From NCBI GenBank assembly GCA_947594095.1, contig CANQEA010000041.1, positions 1 through 11,854 on the forward strand: a DNA stretch of 11,854 nucleotides, read 5' to 3'. The stretch comes from an uncultured Clostridia bacterium (GTDB lineage: Bacteria; Bacillota_A; Clostridia; TANB77; CAG-508). A program made the position numbers and the translations under genes. The number at the start of each line of letters is the position of its first letter. The stretch's first letter is position 1. Below are positions 1 to 6,059 of the stretch, piece after piece. A model generated the notes under the pieces. It ran no database searches. It saw only the letters and a list, made by a program, of their open reading frames with translations, and was not told the origin of the DNA.

Positions 1-86
1 ATATCGCTTTATAAAAAGTTCTGTAATCAGATTTATGTGCTAAAGCACTACATGTGTCATCTTTTTATTTATTTTTAATATTTAAT

Positions 87-115
87 ATTTTAGCAAAAAA
101 TTTTTATTTTGTCAA
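87..115 (-). promoter_or_regulatory. Sigma-A promoter reading off the left edge
   Basis: On the minus strand TTGACA (110-115) and TAAAAT (87-92) are separated by exactly 17 bases, close to the sigma-A consensus. It points away from the 171-479 gene into the remaining 80 bases. There I see no convincing start codon with a ribosome binding site. ATG at 67-69 is closed after six codons, and another frame is open to the edge without a start. A GTGCT/AGCAC palindrome lies at 38-49. The transcript may be an RNA or a gene that starts outside the window. Confidence 0.55.
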
Positions 116-170
116 AGCAGTTACTAATAAATTACTATTTTTTCAGTAAAATAAATTGTGAGTTGTCATT

Positions 171-479
171 TTAAATTGTATTTATTAAATCTGTATAATA
201 TATGATTTCTTTTCCTAATTTTTTTGCATATTCTATTTCCAAATTTGTGCTATTTCCAATATAATTATTTATATTTACTACTAATATAGCATCAGACAAT
301 TCTATTCTTTTAAAATGTTCTTCTTTTAGATTTAATAATTGTTCTTCAGTTCTTTCTGTATTCTCTAATATTGGATAAACTGGTGTAAGGATACAATTGC
401 CTTTTAAAGCCAACTTTTCTGCTATTATCATCATTTTTTTTTTAAATCTTAAACTTCCACATAATGTTATAATTTTCAT
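171..479 (-). CDS. Nucleoside 2-deoxyribosyltransferase-like small protein
   Basis: This 102-residue protein resembles the nucleoside 2-deoxyribosyltransferase-like / DUF4406 group of Rossmann-type proteins. The N-terminus has a beta strand running into a Gly-Ser loop (ITLCGSLRF, residues 4-12). The middle has the acidic ELSDAILVVN strand (about 60-69). Next comes YIGNSTNLEIEYAKKLGKEI (about 73-92), where family members place the catalytic-type Glu and the helix that follows. The enzymes cleave or transfer deoxyribose on nucleosides, but many relatives of this size have no tested activity, so substrate and reaction are unassigned. ATG is preceded by AGGAG at 6 bases. A sigma-A-like promoter at 513-541 leaves a leader of roughly 27 bases, so it is probably its own transcription unit, insulated from the sigma module upstream. 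Confidence 0.7.
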   Translation of the reverse strand: MKIITLCGSLRFKKKMMIIAEKLALKGNCILTPVYPILENTERTEEQLLNLKEEHFKRIELSDAILVVNINNYIGNSTNLEIEYAKKLGKEIIYYTDLINTI

Positions 480-512
480 TATAATCTCCTATATCATTTA
501 CTATTTGTATAA

Positions 513-541
513 AATATAACAAAAAAACAAGCAAATGTAAA
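513..541 (-). promoter_or_regulatory. Sigma-A promoter inside the terminator, for the 171-479 gene
   Basis: On the minus strand TTTACA (536-541) and TATATT (513-518) are 17 bases apart. The -35 lies in the loop of the terminator that ends the upstream sigma operon, and the -10 lies just past its T-run. The predicted start is about 27 bases before the ATG at 479. The same arrangement occurs at 2862-2890. Confidence 0.5.
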
Positions 542-560
542 GACAATTACTTGTTTTTTT
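521..560 (-). terminator. Rho-independent terminator of the split sigma module
   Basis: An 11-bp stem (521-531 with 550-560) of an A-run plus CAAG pairing with CTTG plus a T-run encloses an 18-base loop, 12 bases after the stop of the 573-1718 gene. It is A/T-symmetrical, so it could act in both directions. Sequence around it (511-568) is closely similar to 2860-2916. Confidence 0.7.
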
Positions 561-572
561 AAATTTGTATAT

Positions 573-1718
573 TTATTTTTCAATTACATTATTAGGATCA
601 TTTCTTAAGTTTTCTTCACTTAGTAATGTGTCCCCTCTTTGACCTCCAATAATTTCTCCTGTCGAACTATCTACATAATAAGTAAAGCTATCATATTGTT
701 TTTCGCTATTATAGTCAATAACAACACACCATACCTTTCTTACTCTTTCTTGTGTTTCGTAAAAAGTTGCGTCTTCCTTCTTTATATAAAGATTTTCACT
801 TATTCGTTCCATATTTAGAGTTCCATTTTCATATTCTTCTTTATATTTTTCTCTTAGATAAACTTCCGCATTCATTTCTTTAATTCTAATTTCTGATTTT
901 ATGTCTTTTATTTCTTTAACCTTTTCTATTTGTTTATCTTTTTCTGTTACAATTTTTATAGCATCTTCTTTAGAAATCGTTTGTTCATTATTTTCATATT
1001 TATTTGATTCAATATTTAGTTGATATAAACCATTAATAGTTGGAATCCATCCAATACGTATTGATTCTGATGGATTTATTAGTTCTTCATATTTTTTATA
1101 AAAATCCGCATACCAAATATATGCTTCTTCATCTATTTCTGAATTTCTTTTTAAGCTAAGCAATTCATATTCTCCATTATCATCTTCAGGTCTATACTTT
1201 TCAAGTAATTCTTTAGCAACTTTCCTTGCTTCTTCTCTTGTAATTCCATAATTATATGGGATAGTATATCTATTAGTTGGACAATTTACTGATTTAATTT
1301 TACCAGTTTCAGCATTCACTTCCATAGTATACATTTGAGATCCCATTGACCAAATATTTTTATTTGTTAGATAATCTTTTCTTAAAGTTATACTCTGAAC
1401 TGATTGATTATCTAATCCTACTCTTTCAAGAAAATGATTACCTATTTCTTTTGCTTCTTCTTCAGATATACATTTTGCTTGTTCTTCTTGAGTTACTTCT
1501 TTAGAGTATTTATAACTTTCTGGTGTTTTCCATATTTGCTCAATTGCAGTACCTGTTGCATAAACTAATCCACCTGTAACTGTTATTGTAAGTACAAAAG
1601 ATGCAACAAATTTTATCCAATTTCTTTTTTGAACTTTTACATTTTCTTCATTGAAATTTGATATTGCTATTTTCATTTGTGATTTTGAAATAATATTGTT
1701 AATATTTTTTTCATCCAT
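573..1718 (-). CDS. Membrane-anchored partner (putative anti-sigma factor) with PepSY-like ectodomain
   Basis: A 381-residue protein with a short cytoplasmic N-terminus (1-34), one transmembrane helix (about 36-55) and a long extracytoplasmic part. The outer part has stretches of PepSY/YcdB type: ISEEEAKEIGNHFLERVG (about 84-101), MEVNAETGKIKSV (about 132-144), and near the C-terminus YYVDSSTGEIIGG (about 346-358). Such domains usually bind or inhibit extracytoplasmic partners. The start is fixed by a one-base TAATG overlap with the sigma gene stop, with AGAGGGG about 10 bases upstream, so the two are translationally coupled. An anti-sigma factor that holds the upstream sigma factor at the membrane is the natural reading. 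The cytoplasmic segment, however, lacks a zinc-binding HxxxCxxC motif, so the anti-sigma role is inferred from gene order and topology only. Confidence 0.7.
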   Translation of the reverse strand: MDEKNINNIISKSQMKIAISNFNEENVKVQKRNWIKFVASFVLTITVTGGLVYATGTAIEQIWKTPESYKYSKEVTQEEQAKCISEEEAKEIGNHFLERVGLDNQSVQSITLRKDYLTNKNIWSMGSQMYTMEVNAETGKIKSVNCPTNRYTIPYNYGITREEARKVAKELLEKYRPEDDNGEYELLSLKRNSEIDEEAYIWYADFYKKYEELINPSESIRIGWIPTINGLYQLNIESNKYENNEQTISKEDAIKIVTEKDKQIEKVKEIKDIKSEIRIKEMNAEVYLREKYKEEYENGTLNMERISENLYIKKEDATFYETQERVRKVWCVVIDYNSEKQYDSFTYYVDSSTGEIIGGQRGDTLLSEENLRNDPNNVIEK

Positions 1719-2263
1719 TATAATTCTTCCCCTCTTTTCTTCATATATTTTTTTATTTTTGCTCTTATCCTAAACAATCTTGATTTAACTTTATTTTCTG
1801 TTATATTTAGAATTTTTGAGATATCTTTCATTGTTCTTGAATAATAATAGTATAAAATAAAAATATTTTTATCTTCTTGTTTCATATTGTTTACAATCAT
1901 CATTATTAAGTTTTCTTTGTCTTTATTTTCTATTTTTACATCTATGCTTTCTGTTTCAAATAAAATATTTTCATAGTTTTCTATATTTATGCTGTCCTTT
2001 TTGTTAATTATCTTCTTGTTATAAAGATTTTTTGCTATTCCTGCTATATATGGAGATAACTCTCTATTAATATCTAGTTTTTCTTTATTTTTCCATATAG
2101 CTAAAAAAACGTCAGAAACAACTTCTTCTATATCTTCATCACTTAATGCCTGACTTTTGTTTTTTAAAATTGTATATACATAAGCTGTATAATTTTGTAT
2201 TATATCTTCTATATTTAATTCATTGTTTTGTATATAATCTTTTATTAAAATTTTTTGCTTCAT
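1718..2263 (-). CDS. ECF-type RNA polymerase sigma factor
   Basis: A 181-residue sigma-70 family protein of ECF size. Region 2 spans about 18-90, with the acidic helix LSDEDIEEVVSDVFLAIWKN (about 40-59), which corresponds to the -10 recognition and core-binding part, then SPYIAGIAKNLYNKK. Region 4 (about 127-175) contains the helix-turn-helix MKDISKILNITENKVKSRLF. There is no region 1.1 or 3. It should direct core polymerase to a small regulon in response to a signal sensed by the membrane protein encoded directly downstream, with which it shares a TAATG junction. AGGAG lies 14 bases before the ATG, somewhat far. An ECF-like promoter (2302-2329) stands upstream, consistent with autoregulation. 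Confidence 0.9.
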   Translation of the reverse strand: MKQKILIKDYIQNNELNIEDIIQNYTAYVYTILKNKSQALSDEDIEEVVSDVFLAIWKNKEKLDINRELSPYIAGIAKNLYNKKIINKKDSINIENYENILFETESIDVKIENKDKENLIMMIVNNMKQEDKNIFILYYYYSRTMKDISKILNITENKVKSRLFRIRAKIKKYMKKRGEEL

Positions 2264-2301
2264 CTTTGCTTCTAATTCTCCTCTTATCCTTACAACTATA
2301 T

Positions 2302-2329
2302 ATTACCATTTTTTCTAATAAGGTTACCA
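2302..2329 (-). promoter_or_regulatory. ECF-like promoter of the split sigma module
   Basis: On the minus strand TGGTAAC (2323-2329) lies 15 bases upstream of GGTAAT (2302-2307), followed by ATATAGTTG. The AAC-ending -35 is typical of ECF promoters. The arrangement parallels the element before the fused sigma gene (4574-4601), which shares GGTA-TATATA-TTG. No good sigma-A -35 can be placed 17 bases from the TATAGT. Autoregulation is inferred. Confidence 0.45.
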
Positions 2330-2375
2330 TTTTTATTTAAATTTTTTTAAATTATAATTTGCCTTAACAAAAAAC

Positions 2376-2394
2376 AAGTGGTTGAAAACCACTC
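2376..2394 (-). terminator. Rho-independent terminator after the MmcQ/YjbR gene
   Basis: GAGTGGTT and AACCACTT form an 8-base stem (2376-2383 with 2387-2394, one mismatch at the foot) with a 3-base loop. On the minus strand it is followed by GTTTTTTGTT. It lies 17 bases beyond the stop at 2412 and separates that gene from the sigma operon. Confidence 0.8.
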
Positions 2395-2411
2395 GCAATA
2401 TACATTATAAT

Positions 2412-2768
2412 TTATCTTTTGATTGTTAGGTCATAACTCAAATCAATTAAATTACATATTTTCTTCTTTGGAACTGTTCCATCTAATAGAACTGTAATCC
2501 AATGTTCCTTATTCATATGGTATGCTGGCAATATACCTTCTTCTTTTCGTAGTCCTCCTATCATTTCTGGAATGTTTTTTAAATTTATCACATTGACTAC
2601 ACCATCTTTATTTATTTTTAATTTTTCAAATGGAATATCCATTATAAGAGCAAACCATTTTTTATTATTTTTGTGTTTAAATGTTGTATAATTTGGATAT
2701 TTCTTCCAAGGATGCTCTTGAAGAACATCATAGTTCTCTTTTATATATTTTTCTATTTCTTTTCTCAT
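2412..2768 (-). CDS. MmcQ/YjbR family protein
   Basis: A 118-residue protein of the MmcQ/YjbR (DUF419) family, near its usual length. Family marks are the early HPWKKYPNYTTF segment (19-30), the KKWFALIM strand (36-43), the region around NLKNIPEMIGGLR, the conserved HWITVLL (about 89-95) and the final LIDLSYDLT helix (about 107-115). Members have a double-wing or CyaY-like fold. DNA binding has been proposed for the family, but no cellular role is settled. The start is ATG with GAAGGG at 6-8 bases. It has its own promoter (2862-2890) and terminator (2376-2394), so it looks like a single-gene unit placed between two sigma modules, with no obvious functional link to them. Confidence 0.85.
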   Translation of the reverse strand: MRKEIEKYIKENYDVLQEHPWKKYPNYTTFKHKNNKKWFALIMDIPFEKLKINKDGVVNVINLKNIPEMIGGLRKEEGILPAYHMNKEHWITVLLDGTVPKKKICNLIDLSYDLTIKR

Positions 2769-2861
2769 TGTGTTCCCTTCTACAAAATACTACTTTTCAT
2801 AAATTTCTACAATTAACGCTTTAAAATATATCTACCGTCTCACATTTTAAAAACTAAATAA

Positions 2862-2890
2862 AGTATAACAAAAAAGCAAATAATTGTAAA
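2862..2890 (-). promoter_or_regulatory. Sigma-A promoter inside the terminator, for the MmcQ/YjbR gene
   Basis: On the minus strand TTTACA (2885-2890) and TATACT (2862-2867) are 17 bases apart. As at 513-541, the -35 is in the terminator hairpin and the -10 is just past its T-run. The leader to the ATG at 2768 would be about 87 bases, AT-rich and without a recognisable riboswitch. Confidence 0.5.
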
Positions 2891-2905
2891 GATAATTACT
2901 TGCTT
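2874..2905 (-). terminator. Rho-independent terminator of the fused sigma gene
   Basis: AAGCAA (2874-2879) pairs with TTGCTT (2900-2905). After one A/C mismatch TAATT (2881-2885) pairs with AATTA (2894-2898) around an 8-base loop, flanked by an A-run and a T-run. It starts 16 bases after the stop of the fused sigma gene. It is a near copy of the terminator at 521-560. Confidence 0.7.
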
Positions 2906-2921
2906 TTTTGATTTGTCTTAC

Positions 2922-4550
2922 TTATTTAAGATTTAAACTTTCATCTTCAGATACTAATACATCAGTATTGTCTACCTTTAGAGCAAAATATGGTTTATTT
3001 TTATCTTCTTCTTTTAAAAATATTACAAAATCACTATCTAAACTAAAATCTCTATTTACATTTGCAACAGCATTTTTTAATGCTTCAATTAAAGCTTCAC
3101 TTTTTACACTTCCACCATAATTATTAAGTTCAAAATCAATAGTTTGTAATGCTTGCCTAATATACCAATTAGTTCCTTTTATCATTCTTCCACATAATTC
3201 ATCATAATTTATTTCATCATTAATTTTTATAAAAGGTATTTTTAAAATATCATTTTTTTGTAATGTTTTTTCTCCATCATAGTTATTTCCATTTTTTATT
3301 GTTTCCTCATAAATTTCCTCAAAACTTTTGCCTTCTCCTGTTCCCTTACATAAAATAACTTCTTCATTTTCTTTTGTTTTTAGTTTAATAGCAAAATCTT
3401 CTTTGGAATTATAGAATAATACTTCTACATTAATTTTAGCATCATCTTTAGTTGATGGGTCTATTCCAAAATATTTTACCTTCTCAGTTGACGTTCCAAA
3501 CGTTCCATTTGGTAAGGTTGGAAATCTTTCTAGATAATTAAATTCTTTTTTTAGCATCGCATATAAAGTATAAGAATTAGGGTTTCCCCAATCCACTTTA
3601 TCTAAAATTCGGCTATTTTCATTAAATTTTTCTTTTATACCATTTTCAATTTTCTCTTTTAATTCAAATGTTGATTCTCCATGAATTTTATAATATGAAT
3701 CTTCTGATAAATCTGAAGTTGTAAATGTTTGTTGGTTTAGTTGATTTGCAAGTTCCGAATATCCGTCCTCAAATTCAATTTTACCACCTATAACTTCATT
3801 CATAAAATCATTCCATACTAAGTTAAATGTACCGATCCAAACCTTGTTTGTATCTATGTTTGAAATTTCACTTGTATATGATGGTGTAATTTCAGCTTTA
3901 CCTTTTATATTTTCATAAATTTTAGTTACTGCATAAACAATTCCTGACAATACAATAGATACACATAAAATAATAATTAAAACTTTTGCTACTTTATTCA
4001 TTTCACTAAACCCTTTCTTCATTAGAATTTTTCTTAACTGATTTTTGCCTCTGTGAATAAGATTTTTTACATTTTGTATTGTTTCTCCTAGTATTTCTGC
4101 TGTTTCTTTATATGAAAATCCTTCTATTTTAACAAGATAAATTGCATTTTTATATTTATCACTTAACATATTAATTGCATTTAATATTTCTTTTACATTT
4201 TCATTCTTAGCAACAATGTCTGCAATATCTTGTTGCATTTGCTCTACATCATTTAATATATACTTTTCTTTTATTTCTGTTCTTCTTTTTTCTAAATTCA
4301 AATAGTTGATTGCTCTACTTTTTGCAACTAAATATATATAATATTTAAAAGTGTAGCCTTCTTTTATCTTGTTCTGTAGAAGATATATAAATACTTCTTG
4401 AGTAATATCTTCTGCTTTTTCATAATCTTTAACTATATTGTAAATAAAATATTTAATTTTATCTTTATACTTGTTATATAATAATTCAAAAGCACCTTTT
4501 TCACCATTTAAATATTCTTTATATAATTTTATATCTATATCTTTTTCCAT
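2922..4550 (-). CDS. ECF sigma factor fused to a TM helix and large extracytoplasmic domain
   Basis: The protein is 542 residues from ATG 4548-4550. An upstream in-frame TTG at 4568 overlaps the promoter and has no ribosome binding site, so I reject it as the start. Numbering from that TTG, region 2 of an ECF sigma factor is about 23-96 (AEDITQEVFIYLLQ at 52-65) and region 4 is about 124-182 (helix-turn-helix FSYKETAEILGETIQNVKNL). A transmembrane helix (about 194-214) follows directly, then roughly 330 extracytoplasmic residues. The outer part has weak serpin-like traits: a basic/aromatic strand near 442-449, a hinge-like QTIDFELNNYGGSVKSEA (about 475-492) and a late DFVIFLKEEDKNKPYFALKV (about 513-532). 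Most ECF systems keep sigma and membrane anti-sigma separate. Here a single chain would tether the sigma factor, so release probably needs proteolysis or internal translation. Confidence 0.85.
   Translation of the reverse strand: MEKDIDIKLYKEYLNGEKGAFELLYNKYKDKIKYFIYNIVKDYEKAEDITQEVFIYLLQNKIKEGYTFKYYIYLVAKSRAINYLNLEKRRTEIKEKYILNDVEQMQQDIADIVAKNENVKEILNAINMLSDKYKNAIYLVKIEGFSYKETAEILGETIQNVKNLIHRGKNQLRKILMKKGFSEMNKVAKVLIIILCVSIVLSGIVYAVTKIYENIKGKAEITPSYTSEISNIDTNKVWIGTFNLVWNDFMNEVIGGKIEFEDGYSELANQLNQQTFTTSDLSEDSYYKIHGESTFELKEKIENGIKEKFNENSRILDKVDWGNPNSYTLYAMLKKEFNYLERFPTLPNGTFGTSTEKVKYFGIDPSTKDDAKINVEVLFYNSKEDFAIKLKTKENEEVILCKGTGEGKSFEEIYEETIKNGNNYDGEKTLQKNDILKIPFIKINDEINYDELCGRMIKGTNWYIRQALQTIDFELNNYGGSVKSEALIEALKNAVANVNRDFSLDSDFVIFLKEEDKNKPYFALKVDNTDVLVSEDESLNLK
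3999..4017 (-). promoter_or_regulatory. Possible internal ribosome binding site and start in the fused sigma gene
   Basis: Within the fusion, at the junction between sigma region 4 and the transmembrane helix, an in-frame ATG (3999-4001) is preceded at 9 bases by GAAAGGG (4011-4017). Initiation there would give a stand-alone membrane protein of about 359 residues, topologically like the partner of the split module. It may be a relic of the start of a once-separate anti-sigma gene. No translation evidence is available. Confidence 0.35.
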
Positions 4551-4573
4551 ATTTAATCTCGCTTTCAATTATA

Positions 4574-4601
4574 TATACCATCAAGTAGAAAAAAAGTTTC
4601 A
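4574..4601 (-). promoter_or_regulatory. ECF-like promoter of the fused sigma gene
   Basis: On the minus strand TGAAAC (4596-4601) and GGTATA (4574-4579) are 16 bases apart. This is close to the known Bacillus SigW-type pattern TGAAAC-N16-CGTA. Transcription would start near 4567, giving a short leader to ATG 4550. The resemblance to 2302-2329 suggests that both sigma factors act on similar promoters or on their own genes. Confidence 0.5.
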
Positions 4602-4617
4602 ATTATTCTTAATAATT
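4601..4617 (-). repeat. Perfect inverted repeat overlapping the upstream edge of the ECF-like -35
   Basis: AATTATT and AATAATT (7 bp each, 3-base centre) immediately precede the TGAAAC -35 and share one base with it. The position suits an operator or UP-like AT element, but the AT-richness makes chance likely. Confidence 0.3.
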
Positions 4618-4661
4618 TTACCACATTTTCTAAAAAAACAAAAGAACAAAAACCACGTAAA

Positions 4662-4687
4662 AAAAGCATAGATTTTTCTATACTTTT
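4662..4687 (-). terminator. Rho-independent terminator after the toxin-antitoxin pair
   Basis: An 11-bp stem (4662-4672 with 4677-4687, one G-T wobble) has a 4-base loop and a T-rich tract following on the minus strand. It starts 12 bases after the restored toxin stop at 4700-4702. This supports the longer, frame-restored toxin as the real gene end rather than the early TAG at 4803. Confidence 0.75.
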
Positions 4688-4699
4688 TACTATTATTTA

Positions 4700-4973
4700 T
4701 TAAAATAAATCTGAATGTGAACCTGTCCTAAAAGCTGTTAGTACTAATTCGCCTTTATCTATCTTATAGATTAACAGCCAGTCAGGTTGTATATGACATT
4801 CTCTATATCCGTTTGTATTCACCTGTTAAATAATGTTCTCTATATTTATCAGGTAAAGTTTTATTATTAGCAAGTATATCTACAACCTCATGTAATAAAT
4901 TTAGATTTAAACCTCTTTTTTTCATTAGTTTATAGTCCTTTTTAAATAAATTGCTGTATTTTACTGTTAACAA
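4700..4973 (-). CDS. yafQ: YafQ-family mRNA interferase toxin, read through a +1 shift at CGG
   Basis: Read through a +1 shift at 4811, this is a 90-residue RelE/YafQ-type toxin, close to the 92 residues of E. coli YafQ. YafQ cleaves mRNA on the ribosome. Family residues appear in the right order: His47 (KYREHYL), then after the shift GYRECHIQPDW with His60, Asp64 and Trp65, and the ending TGSHSDLF with His86 and Phe90. Without the shift the protein stops two codons later and loses most catalytic residues. The start is probably TTG 4971-4973, 5 bases after the antitoxin stop, with AAAGAGG at 10 bases. Alternatives are a pseudogene with one inserted base or an assembly error. The CGG context shared with two other sites makes decoding the preferred explanation. 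Confidence 0.75.
4808..4811 (-). other. CGGA site: +1 frame change in the toxin gene
   Basis: The zero frame reads AAA CGG ATA TAG. Skipping C (4811) gives AAA GGA TAT AGA GAA, which restores EYK-GYREC, matching WKGYRD of E. coli YafQ at exactly this point. Homology fixes the site to the base and fixes the decoded residue as Gly. Confidence 0.7.
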
Positions 4974-4978
4974 ATTTA

Positions 4979-5245
4979 TCAATCCTCTTTCTCTAAATCT
5001 TCCCACATTTTATTTAAATCAGTATATCCTTTACTTAAACCTATTCCCTTTTCTACATCTTCAATTGCCTTTATTGTTTCATTATTTAATCTTGGTACTT
5101 TTACTTCAAACGGAATACTTTCTGTTAAAATTATTTGTCTTAATAACATATTGATAACATTGGTAAAATTTGTTCCTAAATATTCTAATGTTTCTTTGGC
5201 TTGCTCTTTTACCTTTTCATCTACATTTACATTTATTGTAGCCAT
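4979..5245 (-). CDS. dinJ: RelB/DinJ-family antitoxin
   Basis: An 88-residue antitoxin. Residues 1-50 are the ribbon-helix-helix DNA-binding and dimerisation part: ATINVNVDEKVKEQAKETLE, then GTNFTNVINMLLRQIILT and the conserved ESIPFEV end of the domain. The acidic C-terminal tail (residues about 60-88, with WEDLEKED) would wrap and neutralise the toxin. The start is ATG preceded by GGAGGTGA at 4 bases, a near-perfect ribosome binding site that fits high antitoxin output. The toxin starts just downstream. Expression is probably repressed by the antitoxin or the complex at the repeats in the promoter (5269-5296), as in other DinJ/RelB systems (established for the family). Confidence 0.9.
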   Translation of the reverse strand: MATINVNVDEKVKEQAKETLEYLGTNFTNVINMLLRQIILTESIPFEVKVPRLNNETIKAIEDVEKGIGLSKGYTDLNKMWEDLEKED

Positions 5246-5268
5246 ATTATCACCTCCATAATATATTA

Positions 5269-5304
5269 TATGTATATTATAACATATTATGTATATAATA
5301 TCAA
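5269..5304 (-). promoter_or_regulatory. Toxin-antitoxin promoter with candidate operators
   Basis: TTGATA (5299-5304) and TATAAT (5276-5281) are 17 bases apart on the minus strand, a near-consensus sigma-A promoter about 30 bases before the antitoxin ATG. Two direct copies of TATGTATAT (5269-5277 and 5288-5296, 19 bases apart) cover the spacer and the -10 region. They are placed as a ribbon-helix-helix repressor would need. Confidence 0.65.
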
Positions 5305-5406
5305 TATTTTTTTAAAATTTTATAAAAATATTTAATTTATCTTTTAATATCTGGTTAAATTACTTCTTTTTAAATATTCCTTATATATTCAGGTCTTTGA
5401 TTTTTC

Positions 5407-6006
5407 TCAATATATATTATTTTGTAGCAATTTTATTTTATAGTATATATCATACCAAGAATATGCTCTATATATATTACTTCCTATACAATCTTCGTTA
5501 TACCCAGCATTAAAACATATAACTGGTATATTTGTAGATATATTTATAATATTTTTAGGTTTATCCTCTATCATGATATCAATATTGTTTTCTATACAAA
5601 TATTTAGTTTGTCAGAGGCAGAAAAAATCAACTTATCATATGTAATTTTGTATTTTTTGAGCCAATCTATTACTATAGTTTGCATTTGTTCTTTATTTAT
5701 ATTTTCTACATATGATAAATCACTACATCTATTTGTTATAATGTATATTTCATTGTCTTCGTCTTTTATTTTCTTTATAACTTCAGACGCAAATTTTCTA
5801 GGAGATTCTTTTATATATTCATATATTGCCTTGTTCCATAAAAAAGAATCTTCTTCAACAGTTCCCTCAAAAATTTGATAAGAGCCATATCCTTTTGGGT
5901 TTTTTATATATTTATTATAACTTTCTAAATAATATTTACTAAAATAATCTAATTCCCATTGTTCAATATCTGTTAAAACCCCATCTATATCTATTCCTAT
6001 TCTCAC
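5407..6006 (-). CDS. HAD-superfamily 5'-nucleotidase (NT5C-like)
   Basis: A 199-residue phosphohydrolase of the HAD superfamily, resembling the putative nucleotidases near NT5C/YqfW. All four HAD motifs are visible: motif I DIDGVLTD with nucleophile Asp6 and acid Asp8, motif II ITNR with Thr91, motif III Lys133 in SASDK, and motif IV IMIEDKP with Glu147-Asp148 for magnesium. The inserted segment after motif I (about 14-70) would be the cap that selects substrate. A 5'-nucleotide phosphatase role is likely but the substrate is unknown. The start is GTG with AAGGAGG at 5 bases, which decides it. It follows the radical SAM gene by 53 bases without a terminator, so it is probably the last gene of that operon. 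I see no clear terminator after it. Confidence 0.85.
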   Translation of the reverse strand: MRIGIDIDGVLTDIEQWELDYFSKYYLESYNKYIKNPKGYGSYQIFEGTVEEDSFLWNKAIYEYIKESPRKFASEVIKKIKDEDNEIYIITNRCSDLSYVENINKEQMQTIVIDWLKKYKITYDKLIFSASDKLNICIENNIDIMIEDKPKNIINISTNIPVICFNAGYNEDCIGSNIYRAYSWYDIYYKIKLLQNNIY

Positions 6007-6059
6007 TTTATCCTCCTTATTTAATTACACTTGGTATGCATAGGTTCAAAAATCTTACT

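Noticed and set aside
4551..4568. TTG at 4566-4568 as the start of the sigma fusion
   Set aside because: It overlaps the ECF-like -10 region and has no ribosome binding site. The first ATG (4548-4550) begins the normal sigma N-terminus.
4974..5006. Toxin start at 5006
   Set aside because: It lies inside the antitoxin gene and adds residues (MGRFRERG) that are not part of the family. TTG 4971-4973 has AAAGAGG at a suitable distance.
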